Below, in pieces: positions 45,138 to 54,002 of a stretch of 64,000 nt of DNA. Below the pieces are notes generated by a model. That model was not told the origin of the DNA. It saw nothing but the letters and a program-made list of their open reading frames with translations, and made no database searches. The stretch is from Psychrobacter luti (lineage in GTDB: Bacteria; Pseudomonadota; Gammaproteobacteria; Pseudomonadales; Moraxellaceae): contig NZ_JACHXL010000004.1 of assembly GCF_014192115.1 (NCBI RefSeq), positions 1 through 64,000 of the forward strand. The letters are read 5' to 3'. Each line of letters begins with the position of its first letter. Within the stretch, counting starts at the first letter, position 1. The position numbers were made by a program, and so were the translations under genes.

Positions 45138-47495
45138 ATGCGCAAAATTCCTGTTTATACCCATCCTGCTGCTGGTTGGCCAGCGCTGATCTCATCGACT
45201 CGTAAGCTAATGGATTATAAGGCGTTTATGCGCGGTAGTGTCAGCGTCTTACATAGCAATCAGCCTAAGGGCGGCTTTGACTGTCCAGGCTGTGCGTGGC
45301 CTGACCATAAGACCCATAAAGCTATCGATGTCTGTGAAAACGGTATCAAAGTCATTGCCAGTGAAACGATGAACCAACGTGCAGATGCAGCGTTTTTTGC
45401 CAGACATAGTGTGACCGAACTACAAAGCTGGTCAGGCTACGAGCTTGAGCATAGCGGGCGTTTATCAGAACCCTTATATTATGATGCAGCGCAAGATCGT
45501 TACGTAGCTATTTCTTGGCAAGCAGCCTATGAGCGCATCGCTGATGTCTTAAAAAATCTCGATTCGCCAGATGAAGCCTTATTTTATACCTCAGGGCGCG
45601 TGACCAACGAGCCAGCTTTTATGTTTCAGCTGTTTGTGCGCTGTTTTGGCACCAATAATTTGCCAGATTGCTCCAATATGTGCCACGAGCCAACGTCAGT
45701 GATGCTTGGCAAACAATTAGGCGTCGGTAAAGCCACGGTAGTTTTGGAAGATTTTGAGCAAGCAAAGCTTATTATGTTGTTTGGGCAAAATCCTGCGACC
45801 AATCATCCGCGTATGCTTGAGATGCTAGCACACGCTCATAAAAAAGGCTGCCGTATTATCTCTATCAATCCGATGCGTGAGCAGGGTTTAAGCAAGTTTA
45901 GAAACCCGCAAAAACCAACCCATATGGCCGCAGGACAAAGCGATGAGATGGTCGATGAGGTCATTCAAATTCAAATCGGTGGTGATGTCGCTTTATTGAC
46001 TGGTTTGGCTAAATGGCTGGTCGAAAATGATAAGATTGATAGTAATTTCATCACCACTCATACCTCAGGATTTGATGATTTAAAACAATGGCTGGTCGCC
46101 CAATCTTGGCAAGATATCGAGCTTGGCTCTGGTATTACACAAGCAGACATCATCAACCTTGCCAAGCTCGTGGCAGACAGTCCTGCCACTATCTGTACGT
46201 GGGGCATGGGCATTACCCAACATGTACAGGGCGAAGATAATGTCGCCATGATTACCAACCTGCTGCTACTGATGGGTATGATTGGTATCAATGGTGCAGG
46301 CGCCTCGCCCGTTCGTGGTCACTCCAATGTGCAAGGCGATCGCACTATGGGTATCCATGAGCGCCCTAAACAAAGCTTATTGGATAGCCTTGAGCGCGTG
46401 TTTAAGCGTCCTATGCCGCAAGAAAATGGGCTTGATGTCATTGCTGGAGCTAAAGCATTGATGCAAGGTAAACTTAAAGCCTTTATCAGTATGGGCGGTA
46501 ACTATGCCGTTGCTGCCCCCGATAAGAGTGCGATTCAAACCGCCTTAACCACTACCCAGCTTAATGTTTTTGTCGCTACAAAACTTAATGAAACCATGCT
46601 ATATCCGGGTGCAAACAATCTTATCCTGCCTTGTATAGGACGCACTGAACGCGTGATAACGGCAAAAGGCGAGCAGTTTGCGACGATTGAAGATTCTATG
46701 TGTCAAATCGTACCGACACAAGGACGTCTAAAACCGATTAGTGATGATTTAAAATCTGAAGCGCAAATTGTGGCCGATATGGCAACCTATGTGCTTGGCC
46801 CTGATTCGTCGATTCCATGGCAGACCATGGGTAGCGACTTCGATATCATCCGTAATTATATTGCCCGCGCTATTGACGGCTTTGAGAACTTTAATGAGCG
46901 TATCCGTGAAAGCGAGCGCGGTTTTCATTTATACCATCCAGCACGTCATCGTGTTTGGAATACCGATAGTGGCAAAGCCCAATTTGAAGTACCGCAATAT
47001 CCGATTACTTATGTCGCCGCGCAAATGGTAGAAACTAGCGCGGACTATCATAGCAATGGCACGAGCGACAATTTTAAAGATAAAAATATCGAAAAAAGTA
47101 CTGAGCAAAGAGTATGGCAATTGACTAGCGTCCGTAGTCATGATCAATTTAATACCATGATTTTTGGCCATCAAGACCGCTATCGTCAAACCAACCGCCG
47201 CGATGTGTTATTTATGCATCCCGATGAAATCAAGCGTTTAGGTTGGCAAAAAGGCGATAGTGTCATGGTATCGCGGCAAGACAGTCAAGATGAACGGCGC
47301 ACCTTAGGCCCTTTAATACTTACTGAGATGGATATCGCCGCCAACGCGGTGGCTACCTATTATCCTGAATGTAACGACCTGATTGACTTGGACAGTCATG
47401 CGCCCGACTCGAGGACGCCTGCTTATAAGTCGATTACCGTTGTTTTACAGCGCGTTAATGAAGGTGGGCAATTGATGTCCTACAATAATGGTTAA
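45138..47495 (+). CDS. FdhF/YdeP-family molybdopterin oxidoreductase
   Basis: A 785-residue molybdopterin enzyme. The N-terminal segment FDCPGCAWPDHKTHKAIDVCENG and the SGRVTNEPAFMFQLFVRCFG and PDCSNMCHEPTS segments are typical of the YdeP group. The active-site position equivalent to selenocysteine in FdhF is Cys (TGC at 45681), so no in-frame TGA is needed. C-terminal molybdopterin-binding domain (LTSVRSHDQFNTMIFG). Likely reaction is formate or an unknown substrate. It precedes fdhD by 5 bp, which supports formate dehydrogenase-type maturation. Start ATG 45138 has GAGG upstream. Confidence 0.85.
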   Translation: MRKIPVYTHPAAGWPALISSTRKLMDYKAFMRGSVSVLHSNQPKGGFDCPGCAWPDHKTHKAIDVCENGIKVIASETMNQRADAAFFARHSVTELQSWSGYELEHSGRLSEPLYYDAAQDRYVAISWQAAYERIADVLKNLDSPDEALFYTSGRVTNEPAFMFQLFVRCFGTNNLPDCSNMCHEPTSVMLGKQLGVGKATVVLEDFEQAKLIMLFGQNPATNHPRMLEMLAHAHKKGCRIISINPMREQGLSKFRNPQKPTHMAAGQSDEMVDEVIQIQIGGDVALLTGLAKWLVENDKIDSNFITTHTSGFDDLKQWLVAQSWQDIELGSGITQADIINLAKLVADSPATICTWGMGITQHVQGEDNVAMITNLLLLMGMIGINGAGASPVRGHSNVQGDRTMGIHERPKQSLLDSLERVFKRPMPQENGLDVIAGAKALMQGKLKAFISMGGNYAVAAPDKSAIQTALTTTQLNVFVATKLNETMLYPGANNLILPCIGRTERVITAKGEQFATIEDSMCQIVPTQGRLKPISDDLKSEAQIVADMATYVLGPDSSIPWQTMGSDFDIIRNYIARAIDGFENFNERIRESERGFHLYHPARHRVWNTDSGKAQFEVPQYPITYVAAQMVETSADYHSNGTSDNFKDKNIEKSTEQRVWQLTSVRSHDQFNTMIFGHQDRYRQTNRRDVLFMHPDEIKRLGWQKGDSVMVSRQDSQDERRTLGPLILTEMDIAANAVATYYPECNDLIDLDSHAPDSRTPAYKSITVVLQRVNEGGQLMSYNNG

Positions 47496-47500
47496 AAATA

Positions 47501-48544
47501 ATGGTCAATAAAAATAACTTAGCGACAGTAGATACTTTGGCAACAGATGTTGCTGAGGAGTTAAAGCAAAAAGTGCCACTATCGCGGCTGCATTTAGCAC
47601 AAAAACATCGTTATTTATCTACTGAAAATTCCACTGATGTAGCCCAAGAAATAGAGGTTGATGACAAATCAGCAATGCTAGCAGTAGAGGCAGCCGTTGC
47701 GATTGTTATTAATGGTATCCATTATGCGATATTGATGGCAAGCCCCTATCAGCTTGAATATCTTGCCATTGGTTTTTTATATAGTGAAGGGCTTATTCAT
47801 CATAGTCATGAATTATTAGATTGGGAAGTGACCCAACTGACCGATATCGCAAGTTATCAGAAATTTACCAATGATTTAACGGATGATTCGGCTACTGCCA
47901 CTACTACTTTTGAGCAGTTTTCAGCGCAGCTGCAAGACTATGACGTGTATATAGTAGAACTGGTATTAAATCAGCGCTGTCATCAGCGTATTCAAGCGCA
48001 AAAGCGACAGCTAGCAGGACGTACAGGCTGCGGAATGTGCGGCATCACAGGACTGACGCAAGCCCTTCCCGATTTGAGCAGTTATTCAGCGGCAAACTTA
48101 GAATCAGACAAAAAACCGCTAGCATCAACTATCCCTACTCTGAATTATTTATTACAAGTACGGCAAAACATTAACGCAGCACAACACACGCATCAATTAA
48201 CCGGTGCGGTACATGCCGCTGCCACCATGCAAGGCGCTGAATTACATTTATTCGAGGACGTTGGACGCCATAATGCCCTCGATAAACTTATCGGTTGGCA
48301 ATTACGCCATAAAACAGAGCTAACATGCGTGGTCATGACATCGCGGCTGTCTATTGAGCTGGTGCAAAAATCTATCCGTAGTCACATACCTTGGCTCATC
48401 GGCATGTCTGCACCGACCAGCACTGCGGTACGGGTTGCTGAGCGCTATGGCTTGGGGCTAGCAGGCTTTTTACGCGATGACCGAGTCACTTACTATACCA
48501 ACAACACTACACCAACTGTCCATACGCTTAAAACACCAATCTAG
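47501..48544 (+). CDS. fdhD: Formate dehydrogenase accessory sulfurtransferase FdhD
   Basis: A 347-residue protein of the FdhD family, which passes sulfur from IscS to the molybdenum cofactor of formate dehydrogenase-type enzymes. The redox Cys pair lies in GRTGCGMCGITG (C177, C180). Other marks are SPYQLEYLAIGFLYSEGLI, EDVGRHNALDKLIG and SRLSIELVQKS. It is longer than the E. coli protein because of an N-terminal extension (~50 residues) and a region (~125-160) rich in Thr, Ala and Asp. Tightly linked to the YdeP-type gene. Confidence 0.92.
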   Translation: MVNKNNLATVDTLATDVAEELKQKVPLSRLHLAQKHRYLSTENSTDVAQEIEVDDKSAMLAVEAAVAIVINGIHYAILMASPYQLEYLAIGFLYSEGLIHHSHELLDWEVTQLTDIASYQKFTNDLTDDSATATTTFEQFSAQLQDYDVYIVELVLNQRCHQRIQAQKRQLAGRTGCGMCGITGLTQALPDLSSYSAANLESDKKPLASTIPTLNYLLQVRQNINAAQHTHQLTGAVHAAATMQGAELHLFEDVGRHNALDKLIGWQLRHKTELTCVVMTSRLSIELVQKSIRSHIPWLIGMSAPTSTAVRVAERYGLGLAGFLRDDRVTYYTNNTTPTVHTLKTPI

Positions 48545-49398
48545 AGCGGATTCTGCTGTTATATCTCTATAACTAAACATGCCATGTCTCACTCAGTTAC
48601 TATGCACTCCTATTACCCTTCCTGTGCAATTTTTCACTTATACATTCGATTAAGCTTTTTTAACTCCATCCCGCTCTAACCCTGATTATGCTTAGCTTAT
48701 AAAGCCATCTATTAGTTTACCTTAACCATCGCTGACTCAGAATTTTGAGGGAAAATTTGAGGTTAGAGAGATAATAGGTTACCCTTACCACACAAATATG
48801 TTACTAACATTTAACATAGCTGTAGTTTTATTTATCAATGATAAGTAAATGAGCACCACAATCCCAATAATATTTTACTTATCATCACGACAACGGATGA
48901 TAGCTCACACGCAATAAATGAGTAAAACGTTACTCTAATTATTGCTTATCACAGCTGATATAAACTGTCTACATTTAGCACAAGTCATACAGTTTTGGCT
49001 TAGTGCTTATCCGTAATTTTGCTATGGAAGCTTACCATGTAAGCCTCGTGTAGCTTATCGCTACTATCGATAATGCCGTATTTGACCGTGTAATGGTTTA
49101 TCCATTAGCAGACGCCAATTAAAAGTTGCCGCTGTTATTTTTCATACAAGCTTTTAGTCAATATTTTTTATTAAATATTTTAATCGCCTTTGACCAATGA
49201 AAAATTAATACACCCTCTGACGTTAGCATTTGGTTTTTATAGCCATTTATTTTACTGCGTATTGCTCGTTACTAATTGTACGAGCGGGCAAAATTGCATT
49301 CGCGTGGCAAATAAGCTTAACGCGCGTTTTTATATTTTCGCCAGTTTGTAAGTTTTACTTTAAAGCGAACTATTATTCTATTAAAACAATTGCGAGGT
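48545..49398. other. Long intergenic region, about 850 bp
   Basis: Between fdhD and the symporter gene. It has many stops in all frames and no clear open frame, RNA gene or strong hairpin that I can see. It presumably contains the symporter promoter. Confidence 0.5.
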
Positions 49399-51066
49399 AT
49401 GAATTTGAAAACTGAGTCATTGTTCCAATTTTCATCGTTAACCATTCTTTTATTATTGCTGGCATTTTATGGTGGCACGTATTTACTGTCTTTATTAATC
49501 AAAAAAGATAAAGAGACGACTTCAGGATTTATGGTCGCCAGTCACGGTGTTGGCTTTGGGATGGGCGCCGCCAGTATGACCGCCACTTGGATTTGGGCGG
49601 CGTCGTTTTATGCAGCCGCTACTTCCGGTTATAAATACGGCGTATCAGGACCGATACATTACGGTTTTTGGGGCGCCTTGATGATTTTATTCATTTACCC
49701 TTTTGGTATGCGCTTTCGTGAACTTGCCCCAAATGGTCATACCTTGGGTGAACTCATCCACGCCCGCCACGGCTCATCAAGCCAATTAATTTTAGCCATA
49801 TCCAATATTATGGGGAGCTTAATTAGCTTGATGGTCAACTTCACCGCTGCTGGTGCCTTGGTCTCCGTACTGTCACCATTATCGTTTCAGACGGGCGTTA
49901 TCATCGCAGGCGTTGGGGTGCTCAGCTATACGTTAACCTCGGGATTCCGCGCCTCTGTCTTTACCGACTTTGCCCAACTGGTCGCATTGATGGCCATTGG
50001 AGTTATCATCATCCCAGCAGTATTATTTTCCATGGGCGGTCCGGCGGTCATGGTCAGCGGACTGTCAAATTTAACCTTTGAGCAGCAGGACTTCTTTTCA
50101 TCTGAAGCCTTCTTTCAGCAAGGTGCGCCGTATTTTGTCGCGGTATTGGCTTATGCCATTGGTAACCAAACCATTACCCAGCGCCTATTTGCCATTGATA
50201 AAACCAAAATCAAAGCCACTTTTATCACTGCCACGGTCGGTTATGCCGGTATCGTCATTGGGCTTGGTATGATTGGCTTAATGGCATTAACTATTGGTAT
50301 CGAGCCGCTTGACGGCAACATGAATAACTTAATCCCGCAGATGGTCAGTACTTATTTGCATCCGGTCTTTATCGCATTATTCTTTATCTTAGTGATAGGT
50401 TCGCTGTCCTCAACCGCTGACTCAGACTTATCAGCGCTATCAACGATTATGATGGCGGATGTCTATGGTAAAAACCTTGCTAAAGGGCGCGTTAAACCAA
50501 AAACCATGATGCTTGTCGGTCGCGGCACCATGATTGTAGCCACGGCAGCAGGATTAATTTTTGCCAGCTTTAAGCTTGATATTTTGGTGATGCTGGTCTT
50601 CGTTGGTGCATTATGGGGTGCCATTGTTTTCCCAGTGATTGCCAGTGTGTTCTGGAATCGCGTCACCAATGTCGCCTTTACCTCAGCGGTCATCGTTGGG
50701 CTGTTATTGTTCTGCGTTGCCCGCTTTGAGCTGATACCAATTAATGGCTTCACCGCCCTATTTTTTGAGATATTGGCCAGTGTCGGTGCCGCAGTGGTTA
50801 TTGGACTTATGGTCTTTGGCTTTCTAGGTCGCAAAATCGGCATGGCCGCCGCCGCTATCACGCTGGTGCTGATGTTAATCTTCGCCACTGGCTTCCTACG
50901 CCAGTACATGGTCTTACTCGCCTCACTGACCGCTTACGGCGCAAGTACCATCGTATGCGTGATTGTCAGCCTAATGGGTGACGAGCATTTTGACTTTGAC
51001 CTCATTAAACAGCGGGTTGGCGACTATGATAGAAAGCCGCCTGTACAACCACTAGCAAAATCTTAA
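49399..51066 (+). CDS. Sodium:solute symporter family transporter
   Basis: A protein of about 555 residues with 13-15 membrane helices of the SSS family (ASMTATWIWAASFYAAATSGYKYG, FRELAPNGHTLGELIHARHG, GFRASVFTDFAQLVALMAIGV, GSLSSTADSDLSALSTIMMADVYG). Several members import urea (DUR3 type) or short organic acids. The substrate cannot be told here. The start is uncertain: ATG 49399 has GCGAGG only a few bases away, while TTG 49405 has better spacing. A 44-residue membrane partner gene follows 107 bp downstream. Confidence 0.85.
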   Translation: MNLKTESLFQFSSLTILLLLLAFYGGTYLLSLLIKKDKETTSGFMVASHGVGFGMGAASMTATWIWAASFYAAATSGYKYGVSGPIHYGFWGALMILFIYPFGMRFRELAPNGHTLGELIHARHGSSSQLILAISNIMGSLISLMVNFTAAGALVSVLSPLSFQTGVIIAGVGVLSYTLTSGFRASVFTDFAQLVALMAIGVIIIPAVLFSMGGPAVMVSGLSNLTFEQQDFFSSEAFFQQGAPYFVAVLAYAIGNQTITQRLFAIDKTKIKATFITATVGYAGIVIGLGMIGLMALTIGIEPLDGNMNNLIPQMVSTYLHPVFIALFFILVIGSLSSTADSDLSALSTIMMADVYGKNLAKGRVKPKTMMLVGRGTMIVATAAGLIFASFKLDILVMLVFVGALWGAIVFPVIASVFWNRVTNVAFTSAVIVGLLLFCVARFELIPINGFTALFFEILASVGAAVVIGLMVFGFLGRKIGMAAAAITLVLMLIFATGFLRQYMVLLASLTAYGASTIVCVIVSLMGDEHFDFDLIKQRVGDYDRKPPVQPLAKS

Positions 51067-51173
51067 GTAAAATTATTCTTATCAAATAATGGTCGGTCAT
51101 TAACTGGCTAGCCATTATTAGAAGCCATCAAAGTAAAGTAAGAATCAACAAATACTAAATATAAGGAGATATC

Positions 51174-51308
51174 ATGGACAACGTCTTTATCTATGGATTA
51201 TATATCCTCATTTGGCCAGCGATTACGCTGGGTGTACTGGTATTAATTTGTACCGCAACCTATCGCGACATTAAAAAAGCGCAATATAATAATAAAGATA
51301 TCGTTTAG
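51174..51308 (+). CDS. 44-residue membrane protein, putative transporter small subunit
   Basis: ATG 51174 with AAGGAGATATC upstream encodes MDNVFIYGLYILIWPAITLG followed by a second hydrophobic part (VLVLICTATYRDIKK) and a polar tail. It has one, possibly two, membrane segments. The YxLIWPxI motif and its position after a sodium:solute symporter match a known class of small symporter-associated proteins. It probably modulates the transporter. Function is inferred from context. Confidence 0.75.
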   Translation: MDNVFIYGLYILIWPAITLGVLVLICTATYRDIKKAQYNNKDIV

Positions 51309-51460
51309 CATATTGTATTAGATGCTGTATTTTACAAAGCTATCATTTAGCAATGGCTTAGTGATGGCTTCATTTAGTCTATTAATACTTCGAATAACCG
51401 TTAATTTATGCTCAAATAACGACAAGTGAGCAGATAAGTGACATTTAACTAAAAAATGAC

Positions 51461-51488
51461 TTGTAATTTAAATTATTTTTGCTAATAT
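51461..51488 (+). promoter_or_regulatory. tRNA-Cys promoter
   Basis: TTGTAA (51461-51466), 16-bp spacer, TAATAT (51483-51488). It ends 14 bp before the tRNA. Confidence 0.65.
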
Positions 51489-51502
51489 AGGCATCCTTGA
51501 TT

Positions 51503-51576
51503 GGCTGGGTGGCAGAGTGGTCATGCAGCGGACTGCAACTCCGTTAACGCCGGTTCGATTCCGACCTCAGCCTCCA
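51503..51576 (+). tRNA. tRNA-Cys (GCA)
   Basis: 74 nt. Acceptor stem GGCTGGG with CTCAGCC, anticodon loop CTGCAAC giving GCA, T-loop GGTTCGATTCC, discriminator U and encoded CCA. Confidence 0.96.
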
Positions 51577-51619
51577 ATTATTTAGGTTAAAAATTTATAA
51601 GTATTAGGTTAATTTTAGC

Positions 51620-51647
51620 TTGCTTTATTAACATAAATGCTTATAAT
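51620..51647 (+). promoter_or_regulatory. tRNA-Leu promoter
   Basis: TTGCTT (51620-51625), 16-bp spacer, TATAAT (51642-51647). Confidence 0.65.
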
Positions 51648-51699
51648 AGCGACCACTATCTAACAAGTAGAAAGCTTACTTTTAGATAATACAAGTTTT

Positions 51700-51786
51700 G
51701 CCCGGGTGGTGAAATTGGTAGACACAAGGGATTTAAAATCCCTCGCTAGTAATAGCGTGCCGGTTCAAGTCCGGCTCCGGGTACCA
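51700..51786 (+). tRNA. tRNA-Leu (TAA)
   Basis: 87 nt with the long variable arm of a class II tRNA. Anticodon loop TTTAAAA gives TAA, T-loop GGTTCAAGTCC, encoded CCA. It is the likely integration site of the downstream island, whose integrase gene starts 164 bp later. Confidence 0.96.
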
Positions 51787-51819
51787 TTACATAGTCCTAT
51801 ACTATCTTATAGAACAGCT

Positions 51820-51846
51820 AAAGCCCCTGATATCAGGGGCTTTGTT
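51820..51846 (+). terminator. Terminator downstream of tRNA-Leu
   Basis: Palindrome AAAGCCCCTGA/TCAGGGGCTTT at 51820-51843, followed by a short T-rich tail. Confidence 0.75.
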
Positions 51847-51898
51847 GTATCTGGCGTTCCATACTGTCCTATGAATCTATCCTAATCCATGCACTTTG

Positions 51899-51933
51899 AG
51901 TATACTGTCAAGTATACTGAGTTTGAGTGTACT
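51899..51933 (+). promoter_or_regulatory. Repeated AGTATACT palindromes ahead of the second integrase
   Basis: AGTATACT at 51899-51906 and 51911-51918 (12 bp apart), and AGTGTACT at 51926-51933. A further AGTATACT is at 53472-53479 upstream of the 87-residue gene. Spacing and place resemble arm sites or an operator controlling integrase expression. Confidence 0.55.
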
Positions 51934-51949
51934 TATGGAGATCTAGGAT

Positions 51950-53308
51950 ATGGAAAGAAAAGCGATCAGTTCAGATCGAAGCATCAGCAGCCATAAGCCT
52001 GAAGATAAGAAGTACTTCGTTGCTGTTAAAAACCATCCTAAACTTTTCTTAATGGTACGTCCTACTGAAACCAAGTCATGGATGTATCGCTATTACCCGC
52101 CTTCCAATCCCAAACAAAGCATTATTTCTATCGGTATATATCCAAGTATCTCGTATGCTCGTGCCTGTGAAGTTTGGCGTGAGTATGAGGATCTTTTAAG
52201 CAAAAGCATTGATCCTAAAATACACCGTGAAGATACGAAGAAACTTTTTATTAGTAAAACTAAAAACTCTTTTAACCACTTTGCTTGGGAATACTTCGCT
52301 ACGCTTGAGCAAACTCAAAAAGGTAATACGCTCATTCGTAAGAAAGGTCGCTTAGAGCTTATATGCTCTTATATAGGTAATGAGCCTATTAGCGAGATTG
52401 ACTCACCTAGAATGCTTGAAGTGCTTTTAGACATCCAAGCCAAGTCTTTAAATAAAGACGGTAAGCCGACGGACAAAGCGGAACGCTGTGCAGGTATCGC
52501 CAGTGATGTATTTGTTTACGCTGGTGCTCGCGGGTTTTGTAGTAGCAATCCTGCGGCACTTATTAAAAGCCAATTAGCTAAATCTAGTTACGGTCATCGT
52601 CCTGCAGTTACTAAGCCTAAAGACCTAGCCAAATTGCTTAGAGATATTGAAACAATAGAAGGTGATCCAAACACTATCAACTCCCTTAGGCTATTAGCAT
52701 TGCTCTTTGTTCGTAATGGTGACTTAAGACGTATGCGCTGGGCAGATCTAGATCTAGGGGCTGGCAGGTGGCAGTTAAAGCCATTGAAGGGTCAAGGCAA
52801 GGTAAATATGGTCAAGGACATGGTGGTTCCCCTACCTCGTCAAGCTGTGAACATATTATGTGAGCAGCATAAAATTAACGGTCATACTGAATACGTATTT
52901 TTTAGCCAAACGGCAAAAAAGCATCAGATCATATCTGACGCTACTGCTAATAAGCGTCTAAAGGATCTAGGCTATAAAGACATACATTGTGCACATGGCT
53001 TTAGAGCGACAGCTAAGACCATACTGCAAGAGCAGTTGAAGTATCCTCTCGTGCTTGTAGAGATGGCACTAGGTCATACAACGAAAGATCCTAATGGAAC
53101 AGCGTATGGACGATTTGAGTACATTGATGATCGTAGTGATATGATGCAGAAATGGGCGGACTATTTAGACGCTTTAAGGGATGGCAAAGATACAGCAGAT
53201 TTTAGAGCAGATGCGCAAACGCGAGCTAATCCTACTGCCCAACTCCAAGCATTGATTGATCAGCTTGGAGAGGATAAGGTTTTAGAATTATTACAGGCTA
53301 AATCTTAA
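51950..53308 (+). CDS. P4-type tyrosine integrase of the tRNA-Leu island
   Basis: A 452-residue recombinase. N-terminal DUF4102-type domain (KLFLMVRPTETKSWMYRYY, ISIGIYPSISYARACEVW), core-binding domain, then catalytic motifs FVRNGDLRRMRW (Arg), HGFRATAKT (His, Arg), ALGHTTKD (His) and the Tyr in GTAYGRFEY. It is related to the first element's integrase but clearly divergent. The location beside tRNA-Leu fits a tRNA-targeting enzyme. A long polar C-terminal tail (~420-452) is unusual. Start ATG 51950 has a GGAT-type site. Confidence 0.9.
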   Translation: MERKAISSDRSISSHKPEDKKYFVAVKNHPKLFLMVRPTETKSWMYRYYPPSNPKQSIISIGIYPSISYARACEVWREYEDLLSKSIDPKIHREDTKKLFISKTKNSFNHFAWEYFATLEQTQKGNTLIRKKGRLELICSYIGNEPISEIDSPRMLEVLLDIQAKSLNKDGKPTDKAERCAGIASDVFVYAGARGFCSSNPAALIKSQLAKSSYGHRPAVTKPKDLAKLLRDIETIEGDPNTINSLRLLALLFVRNGDLRRMRWADLDLGAGRWQLKPLKGQGKVNMVKDMVVPLPRQAVNILCEQHKINGHTEYVFFSQTAKKHQIISDATANKRLKDLGYKDIHCAHGFRATAKTILQEQLKYPLVLVEMALGHTTKDPNGTAYGRFEYIDDRSDMMQKWADYLDALRDGKDTADFRADAQTRANPTAQLQALIDQLGEDKVLELLQAKS

Positions 53309-53541
53309 TAGCATTATTAAAATATTTTAAAGGTATAATATTAGCTAAAAATACATTTTTAGCTACATTACCATTATTTCTGTGAGTTACACTTTGTTGC
53401 ACTGAATTACTCAGCATTTATGATACTAGATATTATAAGATCGGAAGTATTAAGAATCGTAAAGCTATTATAGTATACTGAATAACACACTAGCTCCTTT
53501 GTGAGCAATATTTTCAATTTACAAATAGGGTCAAATAAAGA

Positions 53542-53805
53542 ATGAAAGAATACAATGGCTGGACTAACTATGCTACGTGGAATGTTAACTTATGGCTTAC
53601 GAACGACGAAAGCAGTTATAACTACTGGATGGAAAGAGCACGTGACTCAGAAGTGAATGAACTCGCTGTAGCACTCGAAGATGAGCATAAGGAAGCGATG
53701 CCAGAATTAGACTCGAGCACTTATAGTGACCTTTTACAACATGTGTTAGGCTCAGTTAACTGGCACGATATAGCTAAGAGTCTAATTGAAGGAGCTAGCG
53801 CTTAA
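53542..53805 (+). CDS. Small phage/island protein with YNGWTNYATWNV motif
   Basis: An 87-residue acidic protein. The N-terminal EYNGWTNYATWNVNLWLTND is shared by a widespread group of small phage and plasmid proteins (YNGWxNYxTWNV). The rest is helical (ELAVALEDEHKEAMPELDSSTY). The function is not established. A copy of the AGTATACT motif about 60 bp upstream may link its control to that of the integrase. Confidence 0.7.
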   Translation: MKEYNGWTNYATWNVNLWLTNDESSYNYWMERARDSEVNELAVALEDEHKEAMPELDSSTYSDLLQHVLGSVNWHDIAKSLIEGASA

Positions 53806-54002
53806 TCACATCATTAATATCTAAGGGATAAGCAAACTGAATAGGATGATTTGTTCGTTTATCCTCATTAGAGATATTTCTAGTAGACAAGAATATATTG
53901 ACTAAAGTAATCTCTTAGATCTTGGTCATAGCAGTATATGAAAGTACCTTTTATGCCACGATACATGATAGTTCTATAGATTTTAACAATATAGTCGTAA
54001 CT

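Noticed and set aside
45681..45683. Selenocysteine in the YdeP-type oxidoreductase
   Set aside because: The codon is TGC, so the residue is cysteine.
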